From the NCBI GenBank assembly GCA_000247545.1, contig CP003316.1, positions 2,372,034 to 2,436,033 of the forward strand: a stretch of DNA of 64,000 bases. The letters run 5' to 3'. Positions 27,687 to 37,149 of the stretch are shown here, piece by piece (within the stretch, counting starts at the first letter, position 1; each line of letters starts with the position of its first letter). Both the position numbers and the translations under genes were made by a program. The notes below the pieces were generated by a model. The model was not told the DNA's origin and searched no databases. It was given only the letters and a program-made list of their open reading frames with translations. The stretch comes from Pyrobaculum oguniense TE7 (GTDB taxonomy: Archaea; Thermoproteota; Thermoprotei; Thermoproteales; Thermoproteaceae).

Positions 27687-28388
27687 ATGAGACGTATTGC
27701 TGAACTCATCCTCGAAGCGAGGATAAGGATAAGCTACAGGATAGCGTGGATCATGTACCTCCTCAACATAAGAGGAGACAAATCACTACCAGACATAAAG
27801 AGGTTTTACGCCAAGGCAATGGCAAGGAGGTGGTGCCCAAAAAAAGACAGAGCATTCTGCGAAACGGCATTTTACAAGCTCCACAGCTTCGACATTGCTC
27901 GCTACCTGCCGCATGATGATCCAGTGATGCTACTCACCGTAGCGCTATACGACGTAGAGCGCGGCGATCCAAACATGTCCACCTTAAAGGAATACCTAGG
28001 GAACAAGTCATTACCCGCAGAGTTGGCCCTGTTGACAGGTGGGATTGACGTAGAGCGCATGATTCAAATCGCCGCCGGCATTTTGAAAAAACTGGGAGAA
28101 GGCAACTTGGAACTTATAGCTGCAACTTGGCAAATGACAGCAGTACGTACAAGAACTATCCCGCCTCTGGAGAAAACAAGAGACAACGTAATACTCCAGG
28201 CAATTTTAGCAGAAATGGAGAAACGAGGATATGTAAGCAGGAAAGGCGACACATATACCCTTACAGAAGACGGGCAAAAAATAGCACCAGAGATTTACGT
28301 AGCTCCAGAACTTGAGATTCTCAAAAGAATGCGATTTGTAACACCATCCTTCTACGTTCTTTTAAATACAAAAACAAAAACTTTGTAA
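27687..28388 (+). CDS. uncharacterised protein with C-terminal winged-helix segment
   Basis: A 233-residue protein of unknown function, with the first ATG at 27687 chosen over the in-frame TTG 27669. The middle contains several helices. The last 70 residues (TRDNVILQAILAEMEKRGYV, then a hairpin, then TLTEDGQKI) look like a winged-helix domain. Two cysteines (residues 50 and 57) sit close together but without a zinc-finger pattern. Upstream is AT-rich with TATA-like runs (27630-27665). It converges on the Lrp-like regulator. Confidence 0.7.
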   Translation: MRRIAELILEARIRISYRIAWIMYLLNIRGDKSLPDIKRFYAKAMARRWCPKKDRAFCETAFYKLHSFDIARYLPHDDPVMLLTVALYDVERGDPNMSTLKEYLGNKSLPAELALLTGGIDVERMIQIAAGILKKLGEGNLELIAATWQMTAVRTRTIPPLEKTRDNVILQAILAEMEKRGYVSRKGDTYTLTEDGQKIAPEIYVAPELEILKRMRFVTPSFYVLLNTKTKTL

Positions 28389-28399
28389 AAACAAAAAAC

Positions 28400-28870
28400 T
28401 TACTCCTTTATAGCTCCTATAGATATGAATGTTTTCGTCTCTCTAACGCCCTCCATGTTGTTAACAGCATCGAGAACATTGTCGAGCACCGTCTCCTGTG
28501 TAATCACCGCTAGGTCGTAGTCGCCTGCCAGCCTAAGAGCCTTCTCAATTGGGAGCTTTTTCGTAGCCTCGTACACCTTCTCTCTGTATTTAGGCTCTAT
28601 CTTTACAAGTATTATTACGTCGTTTGACTGCCCCTTCAGCAACTTAACTGCCTTTTCGGTTATGTCGACAAACTCCCGCCCAGTTCTGACAAGACCAAGC
28701 TCCTTAAGCCGCTTTAGGTGTATGGCCAAGGCTTGTCGCGTCATGCCGAGTTCTCTGGCTATTTCGTCTTGGTCGCCGTAGACCGTGTATACTCTCATTG
28801 GTTGCGCTCGCTGGAGTAGGTGGTTTAGTAGTTGGTACTGCCTGTCTGTAAGTTTAAGCTCCTCTGTCAT
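28400..28870 (-). CDS. Lrp/AsnC-like transcription regulator
   Basis: A 156-residue protein. Residues 8-66 form a helix-turn-helix domain (DQDEIARELGMTRQALAIHL is the recognition part) and residues 83-156 resemble the RAM/AsnC effector domain (IILVKIEPKYREKVYEATKKL, then LAGDYDLAVITQ). The ATG at 28870 lies 25 bases downstream of a strong TATA-like ATTTATATAT (28900-28891 on the minus strand). Lrp-like proteins often regulate themselves; no operator was identified. Confidence 0.78.
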   Translation of the reverse strand: MTEELKLTDRQYQLLNHLLQRAQPMRVYTVYGDQDEIARELGMTRQALAIHLKRLKELGLVRTGREFVDITEKAVKLLKGQSNDVIILVKIEPKYREKVYEATKKLPIEKALRLAGDYDLAVITQETVLDNVLDAVNNMEGVRETKTFISIGAIKE

Positions 28871-28890
28871 AGTAGTCGTTTGAATTTTAG

Positions 28891-28900
28891 ATATATAAAT
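28891..28900 (-). promoter_or_regulatory. TATA box of the Lrp-like regulator
   Basis: The AT-only decamer lies 25 bases upstream of the start ATG at 28870, the spacing expected for a leaderless transcript. Confidence 0.55.
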
Positions 28901-29072
28901 GTATCGCTAAATTCAAAAGCACAACTTCTGTGTATTTCTAAGTTAAGAGATGCGACGATAGAATAGGCGTATACAAAATGCGCAGAGGTCAATGGGGTAT
29001 AAATAATTATCTCTCTCCCAATGTAAACTGCCGCGAAGAAAAATTAAAAATAAAACCGAAAAAAGGGAAGCC

Positions 29073-30374
29073 GTGAAGCTTATTATATACACCTTGTTGA
29101 TCATCACGCTAGTAGCAGGCGCTGTTGTGGAGGTAAGAGATGGTCTCGGATTCCCAGTGGCCAACGCCACAGTCTGCGTCTCCGGTCAGTGCGTAATTAC
29201 CAACGCAACCGGCTTCGCAGAAGTTCCGCAAGGCGAAGTGGAGATATACGTAGAAGGCATCCTCGTGTGGAGGACCCACGCCACCGGCCATGAAGTAGCG
29301 ACGATCTACAAGCTTGAAACACTAGATATTGAGCCATTGAACGCCGGCGGAGTTCTTACGCTGAAAATGGTAAAACTAATAAATGGAACGTACCGAGATG
29401 TTGAAGTGCAATTTTTTAATAACACGTTATCTAAAGCAGTTCCTGTTGGAAATATAAACTACCCGGTAGAAATATACATACTGCAACTTCAAGACCACCA
29501 CCTCAAGACACCCGCCGTGGTCAAAACCACTTTATGGAACACAAAAATTGACCTAAAGTCGCTGGGCCTAGTAGAGGTGTGCAGAATCTCGACGCACCCT
29601 CCCATACGTCAGGTCTATATATATGTAAACCAGACACTCACCGCAGTTGGCGAAGCTGCCTTGACGGCATACCTAATCCCAGGACTAAGCTATAGAGGAG
29701 TGGCAGAGACGTACGCACTCACACCCAACGGCTCCAGCTACGCGGTTGAGTTCAACCCACTGGAGTACTGCAACAAGTCGCTGGTGGTAAACGCGACGCA
29801 TCTAGTTGTAAGAGCTGTGGACTCTTTCAGCACTGTCAGAAGAGACTGGAAGATCAAAGTGGCGGGCAACGTGTACAGCGGCGAGGCGGATCTTTGGGTA
29901 CTGCAGGGAGTCCCATATACCATAACAGTTGAAGCGGGCTTTTCCAACAAGTCTCTCACAATAATTGCCAACAAATCCTCCGACTATATACTAGTGACAA
30001 TAGAAAATGCGTACCTAGACTTGGCATATACGCAACCCCCTAGAAAGGTGTATATTTACGGCAACTACACAGTAATCGCCACAATGCCTCGTAGAGTAGA
30101 GCTACCTCCAGGGGTGTACACTGTGGTGGCGGATTTTGTAAATAGAAACGAGACGTACACAGTAGTTCTGAAGGCGGGAGAGACAAAACAGTTGGTAGTA
30201 GGCCAGAAAGTTACAACGTCTCAGAACCGGGAAACAGGCACAAGCGGAGAGATGGGCGCCTCCACCTACGCATTTATTTCAGTCATCGTAGCCATAGTAC
30301 TAGCCGCCGCGGCCGCCGCGCTCAGAGCGACTCCCCGCCGTCGACAACAAGGACGTGGCCAGTCACGTAGCTAG
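29073..30374 (+). CDS. membrane-anchored surface protein
   Basis: A 433-residue protein with a signal peptide (residues 1-18), a long extracellular beta-rich region with many N-x-S/T sequons and a C-terminal membrane helix (about residue 402-422) followed by a basic tail. The first domain (VEVRDGLGFPVANATVCVSGQC) looks like the carboxypeptidase-regulatory/Ig-like module common in archaeal surface proteins. Start GTG 29073 is preceded by an AT-rich run (29040-29055). The 3' end overlaps the convergent SDR gene by about 50 bases. Role unknown. Confidence 0.75.
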   Translation: MKLIIYTLLIITLVAGAVVEVRDGLGFPVANATVCVSGQCVITNATGFAEVPQGEVEIYVEGILVWRTHATGHEVATIYKLETLDIEPLNAGGVLTLKMVKLINGTYRDVEVQFFNNTLSKAVPVGNINYPVEIYILQLQDHHLKTPAVVKTTLWNTKIDLKSLGLVEVCRISTHPPIRQVYIYVNQTLTAVGEAALTAYLIPGLSYRGVAETYALTPNGSSYAVEFNPLEYCNKSLVVNATHLVVRAVDSFSTVRRDWKIKVAGNVYSGEADLWVLQGVPYTITVEAGFSNKSLTIIANKSSDYILVTIENAYLDLAYTQPPRKVYIYGNYTVIATMPRRVELPPGVYTVVADFVNRNETYTVVLKAGETKQLVVGQKVTTSQNRETGTSGEMGASTYAFISVIVAIVLAAAAAALRATPRRRQQGRGQSRS

Positions 30375-30996
30375 AAGCAGGAGAAAGCAACCAGTAGACG
30401 GCCTCCGCTGCCTCTTCCGGAGATCCGATCCTCTTTAATAAAGTCCTGTCCCTAAAAGCGGCGAGCTCCTCCTCGCTAATCCACTGCGTCCACCTCGTCT
30501 GTATCGGCCCAAAAGCCACCGCGTTTACCCTTATGGGGGCCAGTGCCTTGGCTAGGCTTCTCGCCAAGGCGACGACAGCCCCCTTGGCAGTTGCGTAGGG
30601 AATGCCATAGCTGTCGCCTATTAGGCCTGGGGTAGAGGAGACAAACACGATGGAGGACCCGGCCGCAAGGCGTGGGAGAAACGCCTTCACTACGTTGAAT
30701 GCCCCAACCACGTCCACTAAGAACACGTCAAGGAAGTCCTTGGCGTCGAGCTCAGCCACCGGCTTTACCCACAACTTCTCGTCGCCATGTCCGTGTAGTA
30801 CCGCCAAGCCGTCTATTTGCCCCACCTCGCCGCTTGCCCTAGACAAACAGTTGTAGTCTAACACGTCGCAGTCAAAATGGACGTCGGCTTCTGAGGGGGA
30901 TCTAGATATGCCGATAACGGTATCCCCCCGGCTCTTGGCCAACCTCACCAACGCGCGTCCTATGCCGCCGCTGGCGCCACTAATAACAACCTTCAT
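30322..30996 (-). CDS. short-chain dehydrogenase/reductase
   Basis: A 224-residue SDR family enzyme. The NAD(P) glycine motif SGASGGIG (residues 6-13), the HGHG stretch and the active-site YATAK (Tyr and Lys near residue 134-138) with the Ser of VSS near 118 are present. Acidic residues after the second strand are absent, suggesting NADP use. It shares an ATGA overlap with folE, so it is expressed with it. A role in pterin reduction is a reasonable guess from the neighbour but not shown. Confidence 0.83.
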   Translation of the reverse strand: MKVVISGASGGIGRALVRLAKSRGDTVIGISRSPSEADVHFDCDVLDYNCLSRASGEVGQIDGLAVLHGHGDEKLWVKPVAELDAKDFLDVFLVDVVGAFNVVKAFLPRLAAGSSIVFVSSTPGLIGDSYGIPYATAKGAVVALARSLAKALAPIRVNAVAFGPIQTRWTQWISEEELAAFRDRTLLKRIGSPEEAAEAVYWLLSPASSYVTGHVLVVDGGESL

Positions 30997-31556
30997 CTAC
31001 ATGAGAGAGGCCTCTTGCACCTAAGCCTCACATTTATTTCCCCGCGCTTCGCCTCAGTCGTCATGCTGTGGTGCTCGTCCTTTGCCCCCCTAATAAAGGA
31101 GCACATGTGGACACCACACACCTTGACGTACACAGCCTTAGCCCGAAGCTTCTCCATCAAGAGATCGGCGATCCACTCGGTGAACCGCTCTTGCATAATC
31201 GGCCGCGCCGCTGCCCACTTCACAAGCTTAATCACCTTGCTGAGCCCCGGGATCCCGTCGCCCGGCACGTAGGCAACAGAAATCCTGAGTATTATGGGGA
31301 GTAGGTGGTGCTCGCACACTGATACGGCGCCAATGTTTTCAATAACCACAGGCCCCACCTCGGCCTCGTATTCAAGGGGGAAGAAGACCACCTCCGGCGG
31401 CGGCTCCCTCAACCCCCTTGTGAGCTCCTCCATTGCCTTAACAAAGCGCCTAGGCGTGTTCACCACACCCGGCCGCGAGACGTCCTCACCGAGGTATTCC
31501 AACAATTCTTTTACGCCGCCCTCCGCCCTTGCTTTAAGCCTGCTTTCCTTCAACAC
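30993..31556 (-). CDS. folE: GTP cyclohydrolase I
   Basis: Converts GTP to dihydroneopterin triphosphate, the first step toward archaeosine (preQ0) and pterins. The frame extends to 31655, but a TATA-like TTTTATATATGG (31584-31573, minus) places the leaderless start at GTG 31556 (188 residues, MLKESRLK...). Zinc and active-site marks are VSVCEHHLLPI near residue 81-91 and CGVHMCSFIRG near residue 149-159. It overlaps the SDR gene as ATGA. Confidence 0.92.
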   Translation of the reverse strand: MLKESRLKARAEGGVKELLEYLGEDVSRPGVVNTPRRFVKAMEELTRGLREPPPEVVFFPLEYEAEVGPVVIENIGAVSVCEHHLLPIILRISVAYVPGDGIPGLSKVIKLVKWAAARPIMQERFTEWIADLLMEKLRAKAVYVKVCGVHMCSFIRGAKDEHHSMTTEAKRGEINVRLRCKRPLSCR

Positions 31557-31572
31557 GCAACCACACCGTCTA

Positions 31573-31584
31573 CCATATATAAAA
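31573..31584 (-). promoter_or_regulatory. folE TATA box
   Basis: TTTTATATATGG on the minus strand, about 23 bases before GTG 31556. It lies inside the longer open frame, which is why the shorter protein is preferred. Confidence 0.5.
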
Positions 31585-31874
31585 TTAAGCCGTAAACTGC
31601 CGACTCTAGCCAACCTACCTTTGCATACCACCAGAGCAGGCCCCAACCTCGGCACGCCTCTTCACGCCGGTACGACCTTCCACGGCCCAGGCGTATTCGG
31701 ATGGTTGCTGGTATATTCAAGCGTATAGAGACCGGCCACACAACTCTGTACCCCGTCTTTCTCGCCTCTTCAAGCACCTTCTCCGCATATTCATCGTCTG
31801 TGTATAGGATTTACCAAGACTCCTTCACGCCCCTATTATGTAAATTATGTGGGAAGACCAGGATTTCCTATTGT
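31585..31874 (-). other. possible gene remnant upstream of folE
   Basis: About 290 bases without a complete gene. On the minus strand a short protein-like stretch (DDEYAEKVLEEARKTGYRVV, at about 31735-31800) is followed by more open frame but preceded by a stop codon, so it may be the rest of a decayed gene. No family recognised. Confidence 0.3.
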
Positions 31875-32771
31875 TTAACACCTACTACATATAGTCGTGC
31901 CTTTCCAAGTGAAACACCGCTTGAATGCTGAGGCTAGGAAAACCACGGCTTGCAACGGCCTCTCTAGAGGGGAGAGCGCTACTTGGGCCCAGTCCACCCT
32001 ACCCAGAGCCCTCCGTGACCTCAACGCGGTTCTAACAGCGTGTATTAGGAATAGCGCCGGGAAGAACAAGGCCGCAACAGTCCACACAGAGTAGTATAGA
32101 GTTTCCACTAGCCAAAGCCTGGGGTTGCCAATCTTTGCGGCCACCGCTTGTCTTATGAAAAACCCCCATAACTCCCTTGGTGGATCCATCGGCACGAGGG
32201 CCGGCAAGACAACAATCTCATCCGCGATGGCGGTAAGCGCCATGTCGTCGACAGCGCATTTTTTCAAGGCCTCTGACGCCTCACGCCTCCGAGAAGCCGG
32301 CACGGTCATCGCCCCACCGTACAAGAAGCGAGTGGGCCTCCAGACCATCCAGTCAAAGCCGCCGAGAGAAAATGCGTTGTGTATTCTGCCCAACACCCAG
32401 CGGTAGGCAGTGGCGAAGCGGCCGCACATACTGCGCAGATGCTTAAGCCAAGGTCCCGGGTAGGCGTCGTCGTCGATAAATACATACAGCTCCGCATCTA
32501 TCGTCTCCAGGGCGGTGGCTAAGGCCCCCGACTTCCCCGTGTATTTGTTCAAAAACCACCTCAAGCCCACTTCGCCAGCCTCCGCCCCATCAGATACGTG
32601 GTCTACCACAACGTAATCCACATAGCCGACAAATCTCCTCAAATCACGCCCTCCCCTTGATGGCATAACCACCACAGAGCGGCACTCGCCACCCTTGGGC
32701 GTCTTGACTAGCAACTCGGCGAGTAGGTGGATGATCTCATAAGCGGCAATTGCCAGATAGAAGTACATCAC
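31875..32771 (-). CDS. membrane glycosyltransferase (GT2/GT21-like)
   Basis: A 298-residue enzyme with a short N-terminal hydrophobic segment, a GT-A catalytic domain (VVMPSRGGRD, then DDDAYPG with the metal-binding DxD near residue 98) and DDMAL near residue 174 as the probable base. About two membrane helices follow near residues 225-247. The YRWVLGR run near the middle recalls the RW signature of GT21 ceramide glucosyltransferases. Start GTG 32771 or ATG 32768; a TATA-like box (32783-32793) is shared with nuoD. Probably makes glycolipid or surface glycan. Confidence 0.75.
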   Translation of the reverse strand: MMYFYLAIAAYEIIHLLAELLVKTPKGGECRSVVVMPSRGGRDLRRFVGYVDYVVVDHVSDGAEAGEVGLRWFLNKYTGKSGALATALETIDAELYVFIDDDAYPGPWLKHLRSMCGRFATAYRWVLGRIHNAFSLGGFDWMVWRPTRFLYGGAMTVPASRRREASEALKKCAVDDMALTAIADEIVVLPALVPMDPPRELWGFFIRQAVAAKIGNPRLWLVETLYYSVWTVAALFFPALFLIHAVRTALRSRRALGRVDWAQVALSPLERPLQAVVFLASAFKRCFTWKGTTICSRC

Positions 32772-32779
32772 GGCAAGAG

Positions 32780-32800
32780 GTCATTGATAAAAATATGTAT
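32780..32800. promoter_or_regulatory. divergent promoter, glycosyltransferase and nuoD
   Basis: An AT-rich block (TTGATAAAAATATGTATATT) between the two divergent starts. Read on the minus strand, TATTTTTATC is about 20-25 bases before the glycosyltransferase start. Confidence 0.4.
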
Positions 32801-34018
32801 ATTCCAACTCATGTGAGGACTGAACAATACGGCCTTGTTCTCAAAGAGGAGCAACTGGAGGGGAAAAGGCGCATTCTTGACATTTTTTGGGGCCCACAAC
32901 ACCCCACTTCTGGACACACAAGATTTATCGTAGAGGTAGATGGGGATATAGTAGTAAACGTAACGCCAGATCCTGGCTACGTACATAGGACAATGGAGAA
33001 GCTCGGCGAGACGCGGCACTGGATTCAAAACATACCCCTGTTTGAGCGGCTTTCACTACCAGATGCTATAAACGTGACTTGGGCTTACGCCATGGCGGTG
33101 GAGAGGGTAGCCAAGCTCGACGTGTCGCCTAGGGCGCAGTACCTCAGGGTAATTATGGCCGAGCTGAGCCGCATCAGTACACACCTCTACGACTTGGGGC
33201 TTCACGCCATTATGATCGGTAGTAGCACAGGATTTATGTGGGGGTTCGGCCTCCGCGAGTTGCTCGTCCAGCTCTGGGCGATGGTCTCAGGATCTAGGAC
33301 GACGCCTACCTGGGTACTGCCAGGCGGCGTGCGCACGGCGCCGCCCGACGCCTTCTACGAGCAGACCAAGGGGTTTTTAGACTACCTAGAGAAAAAGATC
33401 GACGAGTTTGTTAGGCTAGTCGTGAAAAACCCCGTCGGCTACTACCGCCTCAAGGACGTGGGCTACCTCAGCAAGGAAGACGCGGCAAGATTGATGGCTA
33501 CTGGGCCCGGCGCCAGGGGGTCCGGCATCGACTGGGACGCCAGGCGGGTTTACAAATACGGCATCTACGACGAGTTTGAGTGGGACGTATGCGTAGAGGA
33601 CGCCGGCGACTCCCTCGCGAGGACTATGGTGAGGATCTGTGAAATACAGCAGAGCGCCAAGATTATTAGGCAGGCGCTTGATAGGGTGCCTAAAGACGGC
33701 CCACTAGTCGGCGATGCTGTGCTCCACAGAATACCGCCTAAACAGAGAGAAAAGGCAAATGAGATTATACGACTTGGCGCCCTCTACACCACAATGCTCC
33801 CACAAGGCGAGGGGGTAGGCGTAACTGAGGGCGGTCGTGGGAGGTACTTCTTCCACGTATTCGGCGATGGGACTGAGAAGCCGTACAGAGTTAGAATCTC
33901 AACGCCGTCTTGGCAAAACCTCAGGGCAATGATAAGGGCCTTTATCGGGGCAAGGCTAATGGACCTGCCAGCAATATACGGCTCCTTTGGCTACTTCCCG
34001 CCTGAACAAGACAGATAA
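32795..34018 (+). CDS. nuoD: NADH:quinone oxidoreductase subunit D (49 kDa type)
   Basis: A 407-residue homolog of complex I NuoD, the peripheral-arm subunit next to the quinone site. Family marks are the WGPQHPTSGHTRF stretch at residues 31-43, PDPGYVHRTMEKLGE near residue 56-70 and NIPLFERLS near 80. The conserved His of the GPQHP motif is present. ATG 32795 is used rather than the upstream TTG 32750. No other complex I genes are in the window, so this is an isolated nuoD or the edge of a scattered set; others must lie elsewhere in the genome. Located divergently from the glycosyltransferase. Confidence 0.93.
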   Translation: MYIPTHVRTEQYGLVLKEEQLEGKRRILDIFWGPQHPTSGHTRFIVEVDGDIVVNVTPDPGYVHRTMEKLGETRHWIQNIPLFERLSLPDAINVTWAYAMAVERVAKLDVSPRAQYLRVIMAELSRISTHLYDLGLHAIMIGSSTGFMWGFGLRELLVQLWAMVSGSRTTPTWVLPGGVRTAPPDAFYEQTKGFLDYLEKKIDEFVRLVVKNPVGYYRLKDVGYLSKEDAARLMATGPGARGSGIDWDARRVYKYGIYDEFEWDVCVEDAGDSLARTMVRICEIQQSAKIIRQALDRVPKDGPLVGDAVLHRIPPKQREKANEIIRLGALYTTMLPQGEGVGVTEGGRGRYFFHVFGDGTEKPYRVRISTPSWQNLRAMIRAFIGARLMDLPAIYGSFGYFPPEQDR

Positions 34019-34033
34019 CGACGCCACGGGGGC

Positions 34034-35140
34034 TTAAACCACAGGATCTTTCAGCGGCCGGTCTCTTCTGATCACCCCCGCGCGGAGGAGGTGATCGGCT
34101 AGCGTTATTGCCGTCATCGCCTCCAGCGCCACGAGGGCCTTGGGCACTACAGATACGTCGTATCGGCCCTTGAACTGCAACGTGGCCGGCTCCATCTTTG
34201 CCAAGTCCACAGTCCTCTGCGGCTTCCTAACCGAGGGCGTCGGCTTTAACCACACCCTGAAGTATAAGGGCTCGCCTATCGTTATGCCGCCGAGGACCCC
34301 CCCAATCTTGTTAGTCTCAAGCGCCGGCTTGCCGCCCTTCACCACTATGGGGTCGTTGGCCTCTGAGCCGCGCATCTTGGCGAGTTGCCTCCCAGCGCCC
34401 CAGTCTAGGGCCACCACGGCGGGCACAGAGAAGGCGGCGTGGGCGAGGTCTGCCTTAACCTTGCCGAAGTGAGGCTCGCCCAAGCCCTGCGGGGCGCCCA
34501 CCGCCCAGATCTCAACGCCGCCCCCCACGCTGTCTCCCTCGGCGGCGTTTTTGCGCAACACCTCAAGCATGGTGGCTAGGGCATCGTCGTCGACCACTGG
34601 AAGGGGCTTCTCCCAGCTCTTCTTCACGTCTTCAAAGGTGTACGGCCGCTTCACCTCTACGCCCCCCAGCTCCACTATGTGGCCTGCCACCTCGGCCCCC
34701 ACCAGCGCCAAGAGCTTCTTGGCCACGGCCCCCGCCGCCACGATTGCCGCTGTGGTGCGGCCAGAGGCCCGTCCGCCGCCTCTGTGGTCGTAGAACTTGC
34801 CGTACTTGAGGTAGTAAGCGAGGTCGGCGTGGCCAGGCCTGGGCTTCATCCAGAGCTCGTCGTAGTAGCTGGATATGGCCTTCTTGTTCCATATCACAAT
34901 TGCGATGGGCGTGCCTTGGGTGTGGCCGTCTTTTACGCCTGACAGTATTTCGAACTCCTCAGGCTCGCACCTGGGGTTTAGCCAGTGGATGTGGCAGAAC
35001 ATCCTCCTGTCCAGCTCCCGCCTGATGTCCTCCTCGGTGAGGGGGAGCCCGGCGGGGACCCCGTCTATAACTACGCCTATGGCCCGGCCGTGGGACTCGC
35101 CGAAGGTGGTGATGCGGAGCTCCCTGCCGAAGGTGTTCAT
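34034..35140 (-). CDS. aroC: chorismate synthase
   Basis: Last step of the shikimate pathway, making chorismate from EPSP with reduced FMN; 368 residues, family length. Marks: [14 protein letters not shown] near residue 14-27, [14 protein letters not shown] near residue 101-114 and [11 protein letters not shown] near residue 117-127. The conserved His residues for catalysis are in GESHG and FDHRGG-like regions. It overlaps aroE by 4 bases, giving an aroE-aroC operon. Confidence 0.96.
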   Translation of the reverse strand: MNTFGRELRITTFGESHGRAIGVVIDGVPAGLPLTEEDIRRELDRRMFCHIHWLNPRCEPEEFEILSGVKDGHTQGTPIAIVIWNKKAISSYYDELWMKPRPGHADLAYYLKYGKFYDHRGGGRASGRTTAAIVAAGAVAKKLLALVGAEVAGHIVELGGVEVKRPYTFEDVKKSWEKPLPVVDDDALATMLEVLRKNAAEGDSVGGGVEIWAVGAPQGLGEPHFGKVKADLAHAAFSVPAVVALDWGAGRQLAKMRGSEANDPIVVKGGKPALETNKIGGVLGGITIGEPLYFRVWLKPTPSVRKPQRTVDLAKMEPATLQFKGRYDVSVVPKALVALEAMTAITLADHLLRAGVIRRDRPLKDPVV

Positions 35141-35934
35141 AGCCCCAGGAAGTGGAGGACCGCCTTCTTCATTACCTCCCTGTTCGGCTCAACGCCTAGC
35201 CATATCCGCTCCGCCTCGGCGCCTTGCTCCACGAGGAGGTCAACCCCGTCTACTACCCTCACGCCTAGCCTCTCCGCCTCCTGCACCATCTTGGTGCGGG
35301 GCGTCGGTATGTAGACGAAATCCACGTATAGGGATACCCCCTTTAGATCGGCCAACACGGCATCGTGTACCGGCGTGGCGTTTATAACTACGTCTGCCTT
35401 TGGGGCCGATCCCCAGGGTGCTACCTCCACCGGCCTGCCGAACTTCTCCCTGAACTCCTTGGCCAAGGCCTCGGCCCTCTCCGCAGTGCGGTTCGTTACG
35501 TAAATTCTCCTCGCCTCTGCCTTTATGGCCGCGTAGAGGGCGGCCCTTGCGGCGCCGCCGGCGCCTAGTATGAGGACGTCTGCCCCCCTCATCTCCTTCC
35601 CGGCGAGGTTGTAGACTGCGTAGGCGTCAGTGTTGTAGCCTATTAGCAAATTCCTCTCCACGAGTACGGTGTTGACCGCACCGATCTCCCTGGCATCTGG
35701 GGTGAGCCTATCTAGATACTTCATAATCTCCTCCTTGTGGGGGATGGTCACATTAAAGCCCCTGAAGTTGAAACGCGCTATTTGGACCAAGCACCCCAGC
35801 TCCTGCCTCGGCACGTCAATTGCTAGGTACACCGCGTCTATCCCCAAGGCCTTGAAAGAAGCTGCGTGCATGGCGGGACTAGCCGACTTGCCTCTCACCT
35901 GCGTCCCAATCACGGCGAAGTACATATATCTCAT
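35137..35934 (-). CDS. aroE: shikimate dehydrogenase
   Basis: NADPH-dependent reduction of 3-dehydroshikimate; 265 residues. Marks: [11 protein letters not shown] near residue 16-26, [11 protein letters not shown] near residue 57-67 with the catalytic Lys and the NADP loop [12 protein letters not shown] near residue 124-135, then [11 protein letters not shown]. An acidic residue is absent at the end of strand 2, with NRT typical of NADP use. First gene of the aroE-aroC pair, with a TATA-like stretch upstream (35941-35951). Confidence 0.95.
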   Translation of the reverse strand: MRYMYFAVIGTQVRGKSASPAMHAASFKALGIDAVYLAIDVPRQELGCLVQIARFNFRGFNVTIPHKEEIMKYLDRLTPDAREIGAVNTVLVERNLLIGYNTDAYAVYNLAGKEMRGADVLILGAGGAARAALYAAIKAEARRIYVTNRTAERAEALAKEFREKFGRPVEVAPWGSAPKADVVINATPVHDAVLADLKGVSLYVDFVYIPTPRTKMVQEAERLGVRVVDGVDLLVEQGAEAERIWLGVEPNREVMKKAVLHFLGL

Positions 35935-36405
35935 ATACTAATGGGATATAAACTAAACTGGGCTGGAAAATACCGGCAGGGGGCAAGCCGTGTCGATTAA
36001 GCTGACAGGCGTTGCTAAGGCTGGCCGCTAAAGAGGCTTCGCCAATCCGCTTCGCATATGGTAATGCGCCTAGTACCTCTGGGCTCTCCTCAGATACCCC
36101 AAGAGGGCCCAGCGTTGAGCAAAGTACCCCTTTGCCAAGGCGTTAGATCCCCTTTGGGATAAGCTAGACGGGCAGGATGGGCGTCTCGCAAGACGGCTAC
36201 TCGTCTATGTGCAGTGGGGCACATTCATTGACTCTCCTCTATATGGTGAGAAGCCCATCCCGGTGGGTGCGAAACCTAAACAAGGCTGGCCTTACGCTAT
36301 AGAAAATTTCGACCCGCCCCAGCTGGGTTTGACCCTTGCTTGTGGCGGCGGCTTTGTCCGATGGCGGCGCGTCTGCCGATGCGGGGGTTAAGGTTTTTAA
36401 AATAG
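35935..36405 (+). pseudogene. intergenic stretch with a probable gene remnant
   Basis: About 470 bases without an intact gene. A plus-strand frame (36124-36390, ending in TAA) reads like a real protein in its first part (LDPLWDKLDGQDGR, then QWGTFIDSPLYGEKPIPVG). A similar stretch upstream (YLWALLRYPKRAQR) is separated from it by a stop. This looks like a decayed gene of a family I cannot name. TATA-like boxes for aroE and proC lie at the two ends. Confidence 0.35.
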
Positions 36406-37149
36406 TTGTTATTTCCCCTATGCGTCCCCCAGTTAACTGTCGGGGTTATAGGCGCTGGTAAGTTAGGCTCGCAAATTGCCCTAAGGCTACATGGCAACAA
36501 CATAAGGGTCCTAGCCTCGGTAAAGACTGAAAGGTCGAGGCAGAGGCTTTCGGCTCTCGGGCTGGAGGTCTACACTGACAATAAGGTAGTCGTGGATAAC
36601 AGCGACATCCTCATTTTGTCAGTCAAGCCGACTAACCTCTCGGAGCTGGACTTCAAGGCGGATAAGCCCCTCATATCCTTCGTCGCAGGCGCCACTCTTG
36701 ACTACCTGCGCAGGTTCTCCCCTAGGCCGTACAGGGCTATGACCAACGTGGGACTAACAGCAATAGCGGTGGCGGGTACCTACGACGAGGAGGTGGACAA
36801 GCTCCTCTCGCACATCGCCCCCACGTTCTGGGTGGAGGAGAAGCTGATCGACCCCCTCACCGTGTTGCTGGGATCGGGGCCCGCCATCGTGGCGGAGCTG
36901 GCCCTTGCATTGATCAGGGCGGGGGTCAACATCGGGATCCCTTGGGACTTATCAAGGGAGATAGTCCTATCGCTCATGGCGAGCCTCCCCTCGCTTGACG
37001 ACAGGCTCACGCTGGAAAAACTGGCACAGTACGTGGCCACCCCTGGAGGGACCACCATAAAGGCACTGGTGGCTATTTCGCCTGCTGAGGAGATAATAGC
37101 AAAGGCCCTGGAAGAGGCCCACAACAGGATTTCAAAGCTGAGGCAGTAG
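36406..37149 (+). CDS. proC: pyrroline-5-carboxylate reductase, start region possibly frameshifted
   Basis: Final step of proline synthesis; about 247 residues. The NADPH loop VGVIGAGKLGSQIA is near residue 12-25, and the C-terminal end has the ProC dimerisation mark (VATPGGTTIKAL near 208-219). The only in-frame start is TTG 36406. ATG 36420 lies about 25 bases after a TATA-like box (36391-36402) but is out of frame. Removing one C from the C5 run at 36425-36429 would join it to the gene and give the normal ProC start MRPQLTVGVIGAG. A sequencing error or a real slip is therefore likely. The end overlaps the Nudix gene by 18 bases. Confidence 0.86.
   Translation: MLFPLCVPQLTVGVIGAGKLGSQIALRLHGNNIRVLASVKTERSRQRLSALGLEVYTDNKVVVDNSDILILSVKPTNLSELDFKADKPLISFVAGATLDYLRRFSPRPYRAMTNVGLTAIAVAGTYDEEVDKLLSHIAPTFWVEEKLIDPLTVLLGSGPAIVAELALALIRAGVNIGIPWDLSREIVLSLMASLPSLDDRLTLEKLAQYVATPGGTTIKALVAISPAEEIIAKALEEAHNRISKLRQ

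Noticed and set aside
35935..36405. RNase P RNA or SRP RNA in the gap before proC
   Set aside because: The conserved core sequences of these RNAs were not found.
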